DNA of 64,000 bases from Trametes villosa. Lineage: Eukaryota; Basidiomycota; Agaricomycetes; Polyporales; Polyporaceae. Positions 22,139 through 34,526 of this stretch are shown piece by piece (positions within the stretch are counted from its first letter, which is position 1; the number at the start of each line of letters is the position of its first letter). A program made the position numbers and the translations under genes. The stretch covers positions 180,697 to 244,696 of the forward strand of contig PUDQ02000081.1 of assembly GCA_002964805.2 (NCBI GenBank). The letters run 5' to 3'. Below the pieces are notes generated by a model, which had not been told where the DNA came from, made no database searches, and was given only the letters and a program-made list of their open reading frames with translations.

Positions 22139-23710
22139 ATGTCCAAAATCTGGCAGCCCGCCCCGCCCCCGCCGACCCCCCTCGGCCGCCACCGCAAGCT
22201 CGCGCCCATCGCGGGCGTGCGCGTGTCGCCGATCGCCCTCGGGGCGATGAGCATCGGCGACAAGTGGGAGAAGCACGGGATGGGCGCGATGAACAAGGAG
22301 AGCAGCTTCAAGCTGCTCGACGCGTACTACGACAAGGGCGGGAACTTCATCGACACCGCGAACGGCTACCAGGACGAGTCCTCGGAGGAGTTCATCGGGG
22401 AGTGGATGGAGGCGCGGGGCGTCCGCGACCATATGGTCATCGCGACGAAGGTCGGTGCTTGGCCCGTGCTTGCGCTTGGGGGTGGTGACGCTGATTGTGC
22501 GTTTGTGATTTACAGTACACGACGAACTACAAGCGCGGTGAGGAGAACAGCAACATCAAGCAGAAGACACACTACACCGGGAATAACATCAAGGCCATGC
22601 ACCTCTCGGTCGAGGCTTCCTTGAAGAAGCTGCGCACGGACTACATCGATATTCTGTATGTCCACTGGGTCAGTTCTGATTCGCTTCTTTTAGAGGTATG
22701 CGGGAGCGAGACTGACCATGGAATACGGTAGTGGGAGTTCGACACCACCGTCGAGGAGGTCATGAACGGCTTGCACAACCTCGTTGTTTCCGGGAAGGTT
22801 CTGTACCTGGTGCGTATAACGTCGCACGAACCTTGAACGCGTCAGGGAAAGCTCACGAAATCACTCATAGGGCATCTCGGACACCCCGGCGTGGATCGTG
22901 TCGAAGGCGAACACGTATGCTCGCCTGACGGGGAAGACGCCGTTCGTCATCTACCAAGGGCTGTGGAACATTCTTCAGCGCGACTTCGAGCGCGACATCA
23001 TCCCTATGGCGCGGGAGGAAGGTGAGCGCGGTGAAACGAGCATTTGCCGCCATGTACTTACCTCACCGACAACGAACGTAGGGTTGGCCCTTGCGCCGTG
23101 GAGTGTCTTGGCCGCCGGTAAAATCCGCACTGATGAGGAGGAGGAGAGGCGTCGGAAGACGGGCGAGAAGGGTAGGCTATACGTTTCGCGTCCGCGAAGT
23201 CCACTGAGCAATCGCCATAGGTCGTATGCTCAGCAGACCCGAGTGGGAGCGGACGGAGGACGAGAGGAAGATCTGCAAGGCCCTCGAGGAGGTCGCGAAG
23301 CAGGTCGGCGCGAAGAGCATTCAGGCAGGTACGTGCTTCTGGGTTGTGGTGCGAAATTCAACGAACACTCGTGCTCACATCCCTCGTAGTGGCGATTGCG
23401 TACGTGATGCAGAAGACGCCGTACGTCTTCCCCATCATAGGCGGACGCAAGGTCGAGCAGCTCGAGGACAACATTGAGGCGCTCAACGTCGCGCTCTCTG
23501 AGGAGCAGGTGAAGTACCTCGAGGGCATTCTGCCGTTCAACCCGGGCTTCCCGCACACTATGGTCGTAAGTACTCCCCTTAACCCTTCTGCTTGTATGAG
23601 ACTTAGCGTACCTTGTCTTTCAGGGCGACGGATCGGAGTACACTTTGCTGAGCAGGACGGCGGGCAACTTCGACAAGTGGCCGCGTGCACAGGCTATCCG
23701 CCCCTCTTGA
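22139..23710 (+). CDS. Aryl-alcohol dehydrogenase, copy B (aldo/keto reductase)
   Basis: Same family, exon plan (eight exons) and role as copy A: NADPH-dependent reduction of aromatic aldehydes. Starts [16 protein letters not shown]; tetrad residues stand in [14 protein letters not shown] and DILYVHW. Its second exon differs from A/D ([18 protein letters not shown] against [18 protein letters not shown]) and its first exon has [15 protein letters not shown], which groups it with copy C. It ends [20 protein letters not shown]...AIRPS-TGA at 23710. No break is seen. It faces copy C across the centre of the palindromic region. Confidence 0.93.
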
Positions 23711-24139
23711 AATTCCGAGTATAGCCTCCACCCTCCACATGTAGCGTGTGTAGCGAGAACCGGATGTCCAGGCGTTGTAATGATTGTCGTGTACGAGTAA
23801 ATACATGAAGTGCTATTGCCCCCAGTATCCATCGTAAACAAGTCTAAGAATAGGCGTCCTAGAGGAACGCAAGCCTGCATATAGCCAGTTAACCAGACGG
23901 TATAGATTGAGCTGCACGGTATCGAAGGCAGAGGAGACGACGTTGAGCCAGAGTTGAGAGAGATTCGGACATTCAAGCGCCCAAGCACAGCGGAAGCAAG
24001 AGGTGATAGACGCCCAAACCTTGATGAGGAATACGCGGGAAGATTTCGGGCGGAGCTCAAATGCACTGCTAGATCTGTACAGGACCACCCTTCCACTTAC
24101 TCATCGACCGCGACCACCTCCTCCCCACAGCAAGTAAAC

Positions 24140-24664
24140 ATGGGAAAAGGTCCGCTCCTCGTCGCTGCTGTCGCCTGTGCTGCTCTTGCTCATCTGTTTG
24201 CTCCAATGCCATAGTTCACGGCTCTCTCGCTCGTGCCGGTAAGGTCAAGTCGCAGACCCCCAAGGTCGAAAAGCAGGAGAAGAAGAAGACTCCCAAGGGC
24301 CGTGCCAAGAAGCGCATGCTCTACAACCGTCGGTGCGTTGCAATGCGCTATAACGCTGTTGGAGGTGTATTGACGATTCTGCAGCTTCGTCAACGTGACG
24401 CTCCTCCCCAACGGCAAGCGGAGAATGTGAGTACTCGTTTTCAAGTTTTCTCTCGCAGGCCTACGCACATTTTCCCGCGTCCCATGCCTCGCTTCAGGAT
24501 GACACAACCAATTATTGCATAGTTCACACTGAAACTATCGTGTTGATAAACAAGCATCTGTCTTTCGCTCCTATCTGACTCTTCCTTCATCCCCCTCCCT
24601 CTCTCCCTTTCGGCGCTCATGCTCACATCTCCCTTCTCTCAGGAACGCCAACCCCGAGAAGTAA
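24140..24664 (+). CDS. RPS30: 40S ribosomal protein eS30
   Basis: Small-subunit ribosomal protein of about 62 residues without an N-terminal ubiquitin-like fusion, as usual in fungi. Four exons: 24140-24149, 24215-24332, 24385-24426 and 24643-24664 (TAA). They join to [20 protein letters not shown], then [20 protein letters not shown], then [20 protein letters not shown], ending PEK. The first exon is 10 nt and the last 22 nt, so no single reading frame reveals the gene. The first intron starts GTCCGC, a weak donor. The last intron (24427-24642) is long for this region, 216 nt. Expected in the cytosolic ribosome. Identification is firm from the complete conserved sequence. Confidence 0.93.
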
Positions 24665-24988
24665 AACGCTCCCCCTTCGGGTCACTACTAGACGCACCAG
24701 GCGTCGACACCCCTCGGGCCTTGAGCCCCACGACGACGTCGCACGACGGCCACGGAGTGTTGTTGGTTCGGGAGCTGCATCCTCTGTATCATTCGCATCT
24801 CGCTTTCATGTTACTCTACCCGCGCGCATATGCCCCGTATACGATTATGATTTAGGGCAACCAGGATCGGATTCCGTGAATCCTGTACAGCACACTCACG
24901 AAGCCCGACGTCAGAGCTCTGAATGCATGGTGTTTGCGACATCGCCGTCCGGGGTATCTCATGTCATCAACAGCTATACAACACTGTG

Positions 24989-26190
24989 CTACTTTACAAG
25001 GGCGGCGAGAGCCGCAACGAGCTCGCTGTCCCCAGCGGGAGGAGACTCGTGCTTGATGTCCAGGTAAGCGGTGCGTAGACGTTCCGTGGACAGGTTATCG
25101 AGGGCGGACAAGTTGGACGTCGTCGGTGCAGGTGTCTGCGACGGCGAAGAGGATCCAGCACGAGGCTCGGTGATGAGCTTCTGGGTACACTGTAAGCAGT
25201 ACAACTTGTTAGTATACTGTACAGCATGCAATTGCGAGAGACGCACCAGCTTGACACCAAACCACGCTCGCAGCGTGATTCCGGAGGGTATCGAGTCACC
25301 CGGGGCCATGTCGCCGTCGTCATCGTCGGTCATGTCGACCGTCTGCAGGAACATCTTCAACGCGAGCGGGACGTCCTCTGCGAGGTATGCGGTCTCCGCG
25401 AACAACAGGAAATACGAGGGGTTCTGAGGCGAGAGCAGGAGGGCGTGCGAGAGGGACTGGAGGGCGTAGGTGTACCTGTGGCCGCAAATATCAGTTGTGA
25501 AAGCTGCAGGAAGGGGTGGCGGGGGACTCACTGTTGACATGAGAGGTAGATGTCTGCGAGCTCGAGCCAGCCGTCGACCTCGGTGTAGAAGGTGTCGAGC
25601 ATAGCTGAGAGCTCTTCTACCGCCCGATCGACCTTGCCCTGTTCGCGGAGGACGTGCGCCTTGCGCCGCCATGCTGCCTACGACCCACAAATTAGCGAAC
25701 ATACAACCGGCATACAGGGTGGGCATTACGCACCGCAGTGGAGGAGTTCTCTTCAAGCAGCTCATCGTAGTACCGCAGCACGGCTTCTGAGGACTCCGTG
25801 GCCTCTATCCGGATGCCGGTGAGGATGTGGACTCGCGGGGAGTCGGGGAACTTGTCCGAGAGTATTCTGATGCATCGCTATGATTGCAAGGCGCGCTCAA
25901 TGAGTGCTGTTTTGGCTTGCAGGTGAATGAGATGCACGCACGTCAGCGACCTCGGTGTTACCCTGGTCGAGTGCGGCCAGAGCGAGCTTCTCAATTGTAT
26001 CCCAGCCTTATGAAAACATCTGAGCTCGATATGCTAAGAAGGATGGGACTCGTCGCGTACCGGCTTCGCCTTTAACAGCATGACCTCCATGCTCGAGGAG
26101 TACTAGGCCCGCGTCTAGCGTCTCCTTCGACTTCTGGGACTTTCGGGGCTTGTAGCCAGCCAGCTTCTGCAGTGAGAAAGCAACCTCCAT
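24989..26190 (-). CDS. EMC2: ER membrane protein complex subunit 2 (TPR protein)
   Basis: TPR scaffold on the cytosolic face of the ER membrane protein complex, which inserts transmembrane helices. Reading on the minus strand from the ATG at 26190 (MEVAFSLQKLAGYKP), exons follow through WDTIEKLALAALDQGN (about 26006-25944), CIRILSDKFPDSPRVHILTG (about 25873-25736), AAWRRKAHVLREQGKVDRAV and DGWLELADIYLSCQQ (to about 25533). Next comes the TPR block YTYALQSLSHALLLSPQNPS with FAETAYLAEDVPLALKMFLQ, and a C-terminal exon ending SELVAALAALVK-TAG at 24989. It is divergent from FOL1 with only about 207 bp between start codons. Family call comes from the characteristic DGWLELADIYL and YTYALQSLSHALLL blocks. 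Confidence 0.85.
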
Positions 26191-26397
26191 AGTTCCGAAA
26201 GCCTAGGAATTCGGGTCAAGCACAGACTGGAGGATAGAGCTAAGTGTGGCAGGAGCCGGAGCCGCGTGAACCGGCGCACTGGGCCTGAGCGCGTACCGCG
26301 CCTCCCGCCGTTTCTGTTTCGGGGAATGCGGCGGGATTTGGCCTGCCTAAGCGGGAAATGGGCGCGATCGTGCCCCCTTTGATCCAGACTGGACTCG
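26191..26397. promoter_or_regulatory. Shared divergent promoter of EMC2 and FOL1
   Basis: About 207 bp lie between the two opposed start codons. No TATA box is evident, as expected for housekeeping genes. Confidence 0.5.
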
Positions 26398-29236
26398 ATG
26401 CGGACTCGACGCATAATTGAATCGCGCCCGTCTTTATCTCCTACCACCACGACCGTGCACACCGTCGCCCGCGATGAGGTAGGACGCCGTCTGATACGCG
26501 CATACGAGCACGATGAACAAACGCCCCGCAGCGACTTCATCCGGGTCAAGGACCTCGCCCTCACCGTCTCCTTTTCCGACGGCTCCCGCTGGCCGTCGAG
26601 CACGCCGCACGCGCAGCCCGTCGCGGTCACCTGCGGGATCGCCCACGACGTGCGCCGCGCGGCGGCGGGGGACGACCTCGCGCACTCGGTGAACTACTCC
26701 GCGGTCGCCGCGAACATCAAGGCCGTCGGAGACGCCGAGGTCTTCCCCTCGATCGAGGCGTTCGCGGACCGCATCTGCGAGACGCACGCGCGGCGGTTCG
26801 CCGAGGCGGGCGCGCTCACGCTGCAAATCGCGCGTACGAAGGCACTGCTTTATGGTGCGTCCTTCGGCATCGAGTTCACGAAGCCCGACCCGCACTCGGA
26901 CCCTGCGGAGGAGACGTTCACGCTGCGCGACCTCGCATGCTATGCGATCCTCGGGATACACCCGCATGAAAGGCAGAGAAAGCAGAGCGTGCGGATCGAC
27001 GTCTCCGTGACGAAGGCGAGGTCGCGTGCCGCGCCTTTGGACTACCGTAACCTGGAGCAGCGGATCTTCGACGTGCGTGTATCCGATTGCTCTAGAGCAA
27101 GCCACCCTGATGTTCATATAGTACGTTGAAGACTCCAAGTTTTTGACAGTCGAGTCACTAGCTTCCGAAGTTGCCAAGCTGACCCTCAGCTTCGTGGGGG
27201 ATTCAACCGCCCGAGCAACTGTCCGGATCGCGAAGCCCAGCGCTCTACTCACGGCAGAGGCCTCCGAGTTGGAGGTAACCCGCACTTTCGCCGACTTCAA
27301 CGAAGGCAGCACGGATAGCGGACATCCAACGGTGGTCCCGAACACACCGGTGTCTAGTGGTCCATCAAAGTCCAAGTCTGTTACTGGCTCTCTTGCGCTC
27401 CCCCACAGGGCCGCAATAGCGATCGGCGCCAACATCGGCGACAGATTTGCGAACATCGAATGTGCCCTCCGCCTCCTAGAAGCTCCTGGTGCTGACATCG
27501 AGCAATGGACGGGCGAACCGCGCGTGGTTGTGGTTGACACCAGCTTCATGTACGAGACCACGCCGATGTACGTCGCGGAGCAGCCTAGGTTCATCAACTG
27601 TGCGTGCGTTGTGAGTGCCTATGTCTTTCAAGACTATATGCGGGTATTAACCGAGAAGACAGGTAGAGACCGATCTCGAGCCTCGTGGACTTCTATCCTT
27701 CTTGAAGCAGATCGAAGCAGCCGTCGGACGCGTTGAGTCTTTCCGTAATGGACCCCGGGCAATCGACCTCGACATCATCCTGTACGACTCTCTGGTTTTG
27801 GATACCAGGCAAGAGTCGGCCCGTGTCGCTCTCGACAACCTCAGTGGCGAGCTCCTCATTCCTCACCCGCGCCTTGGCGAAAGGGAGTTTGTCCTACGTC
27901 CGCTCGTTGAGTACGCATATATCGATCACCTACCACCCGGGAGGATGCACTGACATAACGGCCCAGTGTAATCCCTGAATACATCATTCCTACAACAGGG
28001 AAGACTGTGGAAGCGACTCTGGCTACTCTCATGTCGCAACCATCCTCAGATCCCATCATGTACAAGGTCCTCCCCTTCCCTCGCTACCCCCTACCCAACC
28101 ACGAAGGCGAACGGCCCGCCCACATGTCCAAAATACGCCCTGTCCCGCCCACTGCGACGTACTGGTCGTTCCCCGTGTCTTCGCACGCCTCTAGCAGCAA
28201 GCCTCCACCCCGAAAAACGTACATCATGGCGACGCTCAACGCGACCCCGGACTCGTTCTCCGACGGCTCCGCGCACTACAGCCTTCCGGATGCGCTCTCG
28301 TATGCGAACTCTGCTGTCGCCGATGGTGCCAACATCATCGACATCGGGGGCTACTCTACGCGGCCCGGCGCCGCCTACGTTTCCCCTGAGGAGGAGTTCT
28401 CGCGCGTCGTGCCCGTGGTACAAGCTATCCGAGGCTTGTGGCAGGAGGGCGCGGTGACCACACCTGGCGGCAGGCTACCCACGATTGCCAGGACAGCTTC
28501 GACGCTCATCAGCGTCGACACCTTCCGATGGGAAGTCGCGGAGGAGTCGGTACATGCTGGCGCAAACTGCATTAACGACGTGTACGCGTTCAGCGGTGCG
28601 GACTGGCCTGCAACCGCCCGCTCCGCCGAGCACTTCGCGAAGATGCGCCAGGTGTCGCGCGACCTCGCCGTGCCCGTCATCCTCATGCACTCGCGCGGGC
28701 CCGCGTCGGCGAACAAGGACTACTCGCAATACGACTACGCGGCGGACCACCGCGACGGACGGGGCGCAGTGCTCGAGGGCGTCCGGATAGAGCTTGGGGC
28801 GAAAGTCGAGGCCGCGATCAAGGGCCGCGGCGGTATCCGCCGCTGGCTCGTGCTCGTCGACCCGGGGCTCGGGTTCAGCAAGACGGTCGAGGGGAACCTC
28901 GAGGTGCTCCGTGACGCCGCAAGTGTCGTGGGCGAGTACTCGCCGCGCCTCCGCGCCCTGACAGCGCCGCCGTCGCGGCCTCCCAGAAATCCTCTTGGGG
29001 GTTACCCGATGCTCATTGGGGCGTCGCGCAAGTCATTCTTGGGCGCGATACTGGAGCGGCCGGACGCGGTGGGCAGCGGGAACTACGAGGGGCGGCAGAC
29101 AAGGCCCGTCGACCGCGACTTTGCGACTGCCGCGGCGGTGAGCTGTGCGGTGCAGCAGGGCGCGACGGTTGTAAGGGTGCACGACGTTCTGCGCCTGGGG
29201 GACGCGGTGAGGGTCAGCTCGGCATTGTGGTCCTGA
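26398..29236 (+). CDS. FOL1: Trifunctional folate enzyme (DHNA-HPPK-DHPS)
   Basis: Folate-biosynthesis fusion: dihydroneopterin aldolase, hydroxymethyl-dihydropterin pyrophosphokinase and dihydropteroate synthase. Exons: 26398-27072, 27122-27610, 27663-27910 and 27967-29236, all in phase. Two aldolase-type repeats come first (FIRVKDLALTVSF...; LRDLACYAILGIHPHERQRK). The HPPK domain follows (AAIAIGANIGDRFANIECAL; FRNGPRAIDLDIILYD; LLIPHPRLGEREFVLRPLV). The synthase domain comes last (IMATLNATPDSFSDG; GANIIDIGGYSTRPGA; LISVDTFRW; DPGLGFSKT; LIGASRKSFLG; DRDFATAAAVSCAVQQGA). Length, about 890 residues, fits the fungal fusions. The synthase domain is the sulfonamide target in fungi. The exact start is uncertain; the first conserved residues begin about 45 codons in. 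Confidence 0.93.
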
Positions 29237-29483
29237 GCCTCTGAGCTTGGGAGAGACGGTGAGGCATCCTCCTATACGTTCCAGTAGAAGTTGGACTGAT
29301 GGACGTTACGCAGATGATGTTGTTAGCTGTTGCGATTGCGCCCCCAGATAAACGTTCGGACGTTGGCGTTTGTAACACCTCTTGGCTCCGAGGCACCTTT
29401 TGATCCTGCTGTAGCAAATATAGGCTCCTACTAGCATCGCTGCTGTAACTATCAGATCCAAACGTTAAGTCACGCATACCATT

Positions 29484-29517
29484 AGGACCCGGGCAACTTC
29501 ACCATATGTCCGGCCCC
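29484..29517 (+). repeat. Left terminal inverted repeat of the MITE
   Basis: Begins AGGACCCGGGCAACTTCACC and continues to the ccggcccc at 29517; pairs with 29880-29912. Confidence 0.9.
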
Positions 29518-29879
29518 GGGGACCCCCCGATTTTGCCCTCAAATACGCTAAGTTTCGGGCGCCAAATACGCTAACTTGGACAAGGGTTGGGTCACGTGAC
29601 GGCTAAATTGGCCTCTTTTTCCGCCGATTTCCAGCTTTCTCTCCCCTCTCGTGTTGTCCCCCTCAATCACTAGCTATTACACAGGGATTGAGCAGCAATT
29701 CAGAGTAAAGCGGCGCAGCTCGTACTCGCAGAGCTTAAGCGCCCGCACTTCACCGACATTGAGGCCTCAAATACGCTAAGGAGGCTGAGGTTTTGGGCGT
29801 CTAATCCCAAAATGGGTCGTCAAATACGCTAACTTGAACAAGGGTCATTACCATATTTGGTACCAAAAATACGCTATCT

Positions 29880-29912
29880 GGGCCGGACATCTGGTGAAGT
29901 TGCCCGGGTCCT
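29880..29912 (-). repeat. Right terminal inverted repeat of the MITE
   Basis: Reverse complement begins AGGACCCGGGCAACTTCACC and differs from the left repeat by a single base (ccag against ccat) over 33 positions. Confidence 0.9.
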
Positions 29913-30317
29913 ATACCATTACCATGACAAAGTGTCTTGTGTCTGTGCTCTCGCTATCTGCTGAAGTACTTGGTGGCGACATTGCACCTCATTGTAGCGG
30001 AAGGTGCCGGGTTTAAGCAGTAAGAGTCAGTAGTATGACCGTGATCTGAAGGCACACTTGTTAACACCGCTACAAAGGCGTTATTTCCGGATCGAGTGAC
30101 ATAAGCACACGTAACAAGGCGGTACTTCTCCGCTAGCGTGACTAAGCATCCGCCTTGTATCAGTACCTCGAGGTCTGAGCTAGAAGTATCAAGCTTCCTT
30201 CCCGACTTCCTCTGCAGATCCCCCCATACACCGCATACAGAACCCCCATGATACACGGACGCCATCGCAGTCGCTGAGCGAGAACACCTTGACTTTGTAC
30301 ACTACGCGTAGCACTCA

Positions 30318-33300
30318 ATGGCACCGTCTGCGCTCCCTGGTCCAGCCACACTCACACCCACGCCTACGAACACGAGCAAGAGCAAGCGCACGGCAGCCGC
30401 GCCGAACGATAGGATGCTGCGAGCGGAAGACGCGGAGGTGAAGCCGTATGTTATTGTCGGCGATCTGGGGAAGGGGAGCTTTGCGACGGTCTACCGGGGC
30501 TACCATGAGGTGCGTCCCGGCCACACTTCGGGAACGTGCACAACTGACTTGAGTTGTTCTGTACGATATAGCAAACACACCAGCAGGTCGCGATTAAGAC
30601 TGTGAACCGCAGCGGTCTTAGTCCGAAGCTGTTTGATAACCTGCAAGGGGAGATTGAGATCCTGAAGAGTCTCTCGCACCGGCATATCACCCGGCTTCTT
30701 GATGTTATAGTGAGTGCATGTTTTCTTTACAGCTACTGAGGAGTCGATAGCTCGGGCTTTGATTTCTTTATGTCTGGGCTTCTGTTGATTGGGGGGGGGG
30801 GGCGGACAAACAGTCGGGAGGGCCACCGCGACCCACCGAGCGGCTTCGGGCGATTAGTTGAGGGGGTTTCGGTCCGGCCCCACTCATCAACAGAGCCCCG
30901 AACGTGAAACATCCGCAAAGCGGTCTACGAGTATATGCCAAGATGGTGGAAGTGGAACTGTTTCCCTAAGCAGCTCTATGCGCCCGAGGCATGCATGCTC
31001 CATATGGTTGCAGTGTATTCTCGTAACGCATATACGCATGTTTGCGGGCCAGTCATTCCACTGGGATGCGGGAACAGACCGTGCACCTGTAGTATGGCAA
31101 TATATAACCCAAGTGCTGACTATCCCCCCAGCGCGCAGAACGGAATATATACCTCATAATGGAGTTCTGCGCCGGAGGAGACCTCGCGAACTACATCAAG
31201 AAGCGCGGTCGAGTAGAGGGACTGGAATATGTCCCTTCCCCTGGCGCGGCCCCTACGTACTACCCGCATCCGAAGCATGGCGGCCTAAGCGAAATCGTAG
31301 TACGCAGCTTCTTGCGGCAGCTAGGTGCGTACCAGAGCCATGCGGCAGATGTAGCTGCTGAAGTGAGAGGCCGGACAGCCCGCGCGATTAAGTTCCTTCG
31401 GCAGCGGAACCTCATTCATCGAGATATCAAGCCTCAGGTACGTCTGCTTCGGTTCAGCTGAGGTATAGCACTACTCACCGTTCCTAGAATCTGCTCTTGA
31501 CCCCGGCAGGCCCGGACGAGTATTCGCGAGGTCATCCACAAGGGGTTCCAGTGCTAAAGGTGGCCGACTTCGGGTTCGCACGATTTCTGCCCTCGGCGAT
31601 GATGGCAGAGACGTTGTGCGGTTCGCCGTGAGTCTACTCCTCCCTGTATCCCGCTTTGGCCGCTTAGTGGCGATAGATTGTACATGGCTCCGGAGATCCT
31701 GAGCTACCAGAAGTACGACTCTAAGGCGGATTTATGGTCTGTCGGCGCCGTGCTCTACGAGATGGCGGTCGGGAAGCCGCCGTTCCGCGCACAGAACCAC
31801 ATCGAGCTGCTGAAGAAGATCGAGGACTCGAAAGGGATCAAGTTTCCGGATGAGGACCCACAGGCCGTCGCACGCGCGCAGGCGAAGGGCGAGGAGCTCA
31901 AGCCCGTCCCGCCCGACATCAAGATGCTCATCCGCGCGCTGCTCAAGAAGGTGCCGGCGGAGCGCGCGAGCTTCGAGGAGTTCTTCACGAGCACGGCGAT
32001 GGTCAAGTCAAAGTTCCCGCGGCCGAAGGAATCGATACCGCCGCCGGACGACGACGACGACGCGGACCCCACCCGTATACCTGACCACCACCGAGTGATC
32101 CCTCCGGAGGTGTTGGATCCGAAGGCGATGATCCCACCCGCGAAGATCAAGTTCAGACGCAAGTCGCATACTGGTGGCCCCCCCGAGGAGCTAATGCCTG
32201 ATGAGTAAGCCCCTGCGCTTTTGGATTGCACGTACAGGTTGCTGAGGCTGGTGCAGGGCCGTGGACAATGTAGCCGGCCCTTCGCGTCCTCGATCTCCAC
32301 CTGGACAGTCACAGTCTCCTCGCTTTAGCCCCGCACTGCAGACCAAGCCTCTCCCTGCGGAAACACCGGACGCCTCTTCCATGATTCCCGGCGAAACCGA
32401 AGAGGATGGGATGCTGCGACGCGAGTATGTCCTGGTCGGTGACGGTCGTGCGGTGGAAATCAACCGCGCTGTCGATGGTAAGGTCCATCGCTCCATTCAG
32501 TCGGGCCCATCTCATATCTGAGCAGAAATCACATCTCGCCGTCGGCCACTACGAGATCGCAAGGTGCCTTCACCGCTCACTGACGAGGCCCTAAATCGCG
32601 GCGGAGACGATCCAACGCTCGAGTCCCCGAGTCCTCCTACTACCTTCCCTCCACCTCCCATACCCAATGTACCACTATCTTCATCCCCCTCAAGTGCCGG
32701 GGCCCGTGCGAGCGGCAATGCACTCACACGCGCGCTCAACATCGCGACAGGTATCCTACGCGGAGGCAGCACGAAGCGGCGACCGTCATATAACCGAGAG
32801 TACACGCCATCGTCACCCAGGAGGACGCAGACGTTCGGTTCGCGGGCTCAGGGTCTCGGTCTCGAGCTCCAAGGCCAGCGAGACGCGGAAGAGGAGGAGC
32901 TGCTGTCCGCGCTCGAGGAGCTGGCCCAGAAGACGGAGGTGCTCGAGCGCTGGGCGGACGAGATGTACGACTACGTCAAGGCGTTCCCGCAGAGTGCGTA
33001 CCCTCCCCCAATCCTCTTGCAGTGTCGCTTGTTTCCTGACCCACGACCAGAACCCCTACCAGATCCGACGAAGTTCCTCCGACGCGAGGGCGAGACGGAG
33101 CGGCTCGCGGCGCGGCGGAAGAACGCGGACATCCAGGCGGAATACAACGCGATGACGTGCGTCGCGCTGTACATGCTGCTCATGTCGTTCGCGCAGAAGG
33201 GCATCGACAAGCTGCGGAACTACTACGAGCACATGCAGATGCGGGATCCCGATGGGGAGCTTGAGATGAGCGAAGGCTTTGATGAAGGTAGGCTCGAGAC

Positions 33301-33932
33301 TCTGGATCGTATTTGGAACGATACTGATGAGCGTCGACAGCGCTAACGTGGTTCAAGGAGCACTTCATCAAGTGCCACGATCGCGCGGCCCTGGTTAAGA
33401 CGTGGCTGCCTGCTCAGTATACTGGGCCTCCGACGTTCTTGGATCAGCTCGTGTACGACCACGCGTTGCTACTGGTACGTGTGCTATGGCCCATGGCTCC
33501 CAGATGGATTCACTCTTACATCTTCTTGACTTTGCAGAGTCGCACAGCTGCACGGAAGGAGCTGTTCGACCAAGCCCAAGCGCCCGACGAGTGCGAGAAG
33601 CTGTACGAAGAGTCGCTGTGGTGTCTGTACGCGCTCCAGGACAACGTGCTGCAAGCGGACAACCCATTCCTCGACGAAGACCGGAGTACCATCTCCACAT
33701 GTACGTGCACCTCTCCCCAGCTCGATTCCACATGTATGCTCATGTATCTGTGGGTCCAGGGATCAAGCGAACGAAGCTTCGTCTGGTCCGCTGCCGCGCT
33801 CGAATGGGCATGACCGACCGCGAGCGTGTTAAGGACGCGCGGTTGGACCACAACCTGGTCGACGTCCCCCGCATACCCGCACCCTGGGATCCCGAGCCTC
33901 AAGATCCTCAGCCCCAAGCTCAAGCCCCGTAA
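30318..33932 (+). CDS. ATG1: Autophagy-initiating serine/threonine kinase ATG1
   Basis: ULK/Atg1 kinase that starts autophagosome formation. Early exons: 30318-30509, 30572-30709, then 31132 onward; about a dozen in all. The kinase domain shows [14 protein letters not shown], the catalytic lysine in VAIKTV, the hinge [26 protein letters not shown] with N in the next exon, [11 protein letters not shown], and the activation end [27 protein letters not shown] disordered Ser/Pro-rich centre follows. The C-terminal MIT-type region ([40 protein letters not shown]) is diagnostic of Atg1. The stop is at 33932. The intron 30710-31131 is about 422 nt, seven times the local norm, and contains a run of 12 G (30791-30802). 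No break is seen in the coding frames. Confidence 0.9.
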
Positions 33933-34526
33933 TGATAACGCCCACGCCTCCGTTTGTACTTGCATAATTTCCGTCTAGATGATACGTTGGCATGTTTGTT
34001 TGTATATTGTGTACCTGACGCCTGCTGCCCCCCATCCTACTCACTCCCATTGGCCTCCTTTCTCGTCTTTTGGTTCATGTCCTCGGCGGTGTCTCCTCGG
34101 AGTCTACTTATTCACGCGTTAACGGATTCATGCATCGGACAGGTAGTTATTCCCACCACCTCTGTGTACGATAGATAGCCCATGTGTATGTGTACGTATA
34201 GCAATAGTGCATCTTATCCAAATTGATATGATATGAGTTCCGTTCTCGACTTGTACGGTCAACTCACAATTAGAAGCATCAGTGAGTGAACAGGATGTTG
34301 TTTGACTCAGGACGGCGCTGCAGCGACTGGCAAAAGTCTGTCGCGCAGTGACGGCAAGGGCGATGCGAAGGAAGCTCACGAACGTTAGTCCGAAGCGTAT
34401 CACCGAGTAATCGGAGGCCGAGCATGAGCTTGAGCTTGAGCTTGAACGTTGAATGCAGTCTCATGGCTTCCGGTATCTAAGCGGGCTATAGTTGTTATAC
34501 AACAGCAGTTACACGGGGGCAATGAT
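33933..34526. other. Convergent intergenic region
   Basis: It lies between the 3' ends of ATG1 and dehydrogenase C. A short gagctt tandem (about 34428-34446) is the only feature noted; no gene is supported. Confidence 0.5.

Larger units (their letters stand above)
29476..29920. mobile_element. 429-bp MITE with 33-bp inverted repeats and 8-bp target duplication
   Basis: Element 29484-29912. Left end aggacccgggcaacttcacc... (29484-29517) and right end (about 29880-29912) are reverse complements with one mismatch over about 33 bp. The flanks are a perfect ATACCATT direct repeat (29476-29483 and 29913-29920). There is no coding capacity. Inside, the word caaatacgctaa recurs at about 29539, 29560, 29765 and 29820, with a variant at 29865. 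An 8-bp duplication fits hAT or KDZ transposases. Confidence 0.9.

Noticed and set aside
26434..27597. 387-codon open frame on the minus strand
   Set aside because: Exact antisense of the FOL1 aldolase and HPPK exons in GC-rich DNA; no recognisable domain and no splice logic of its own.
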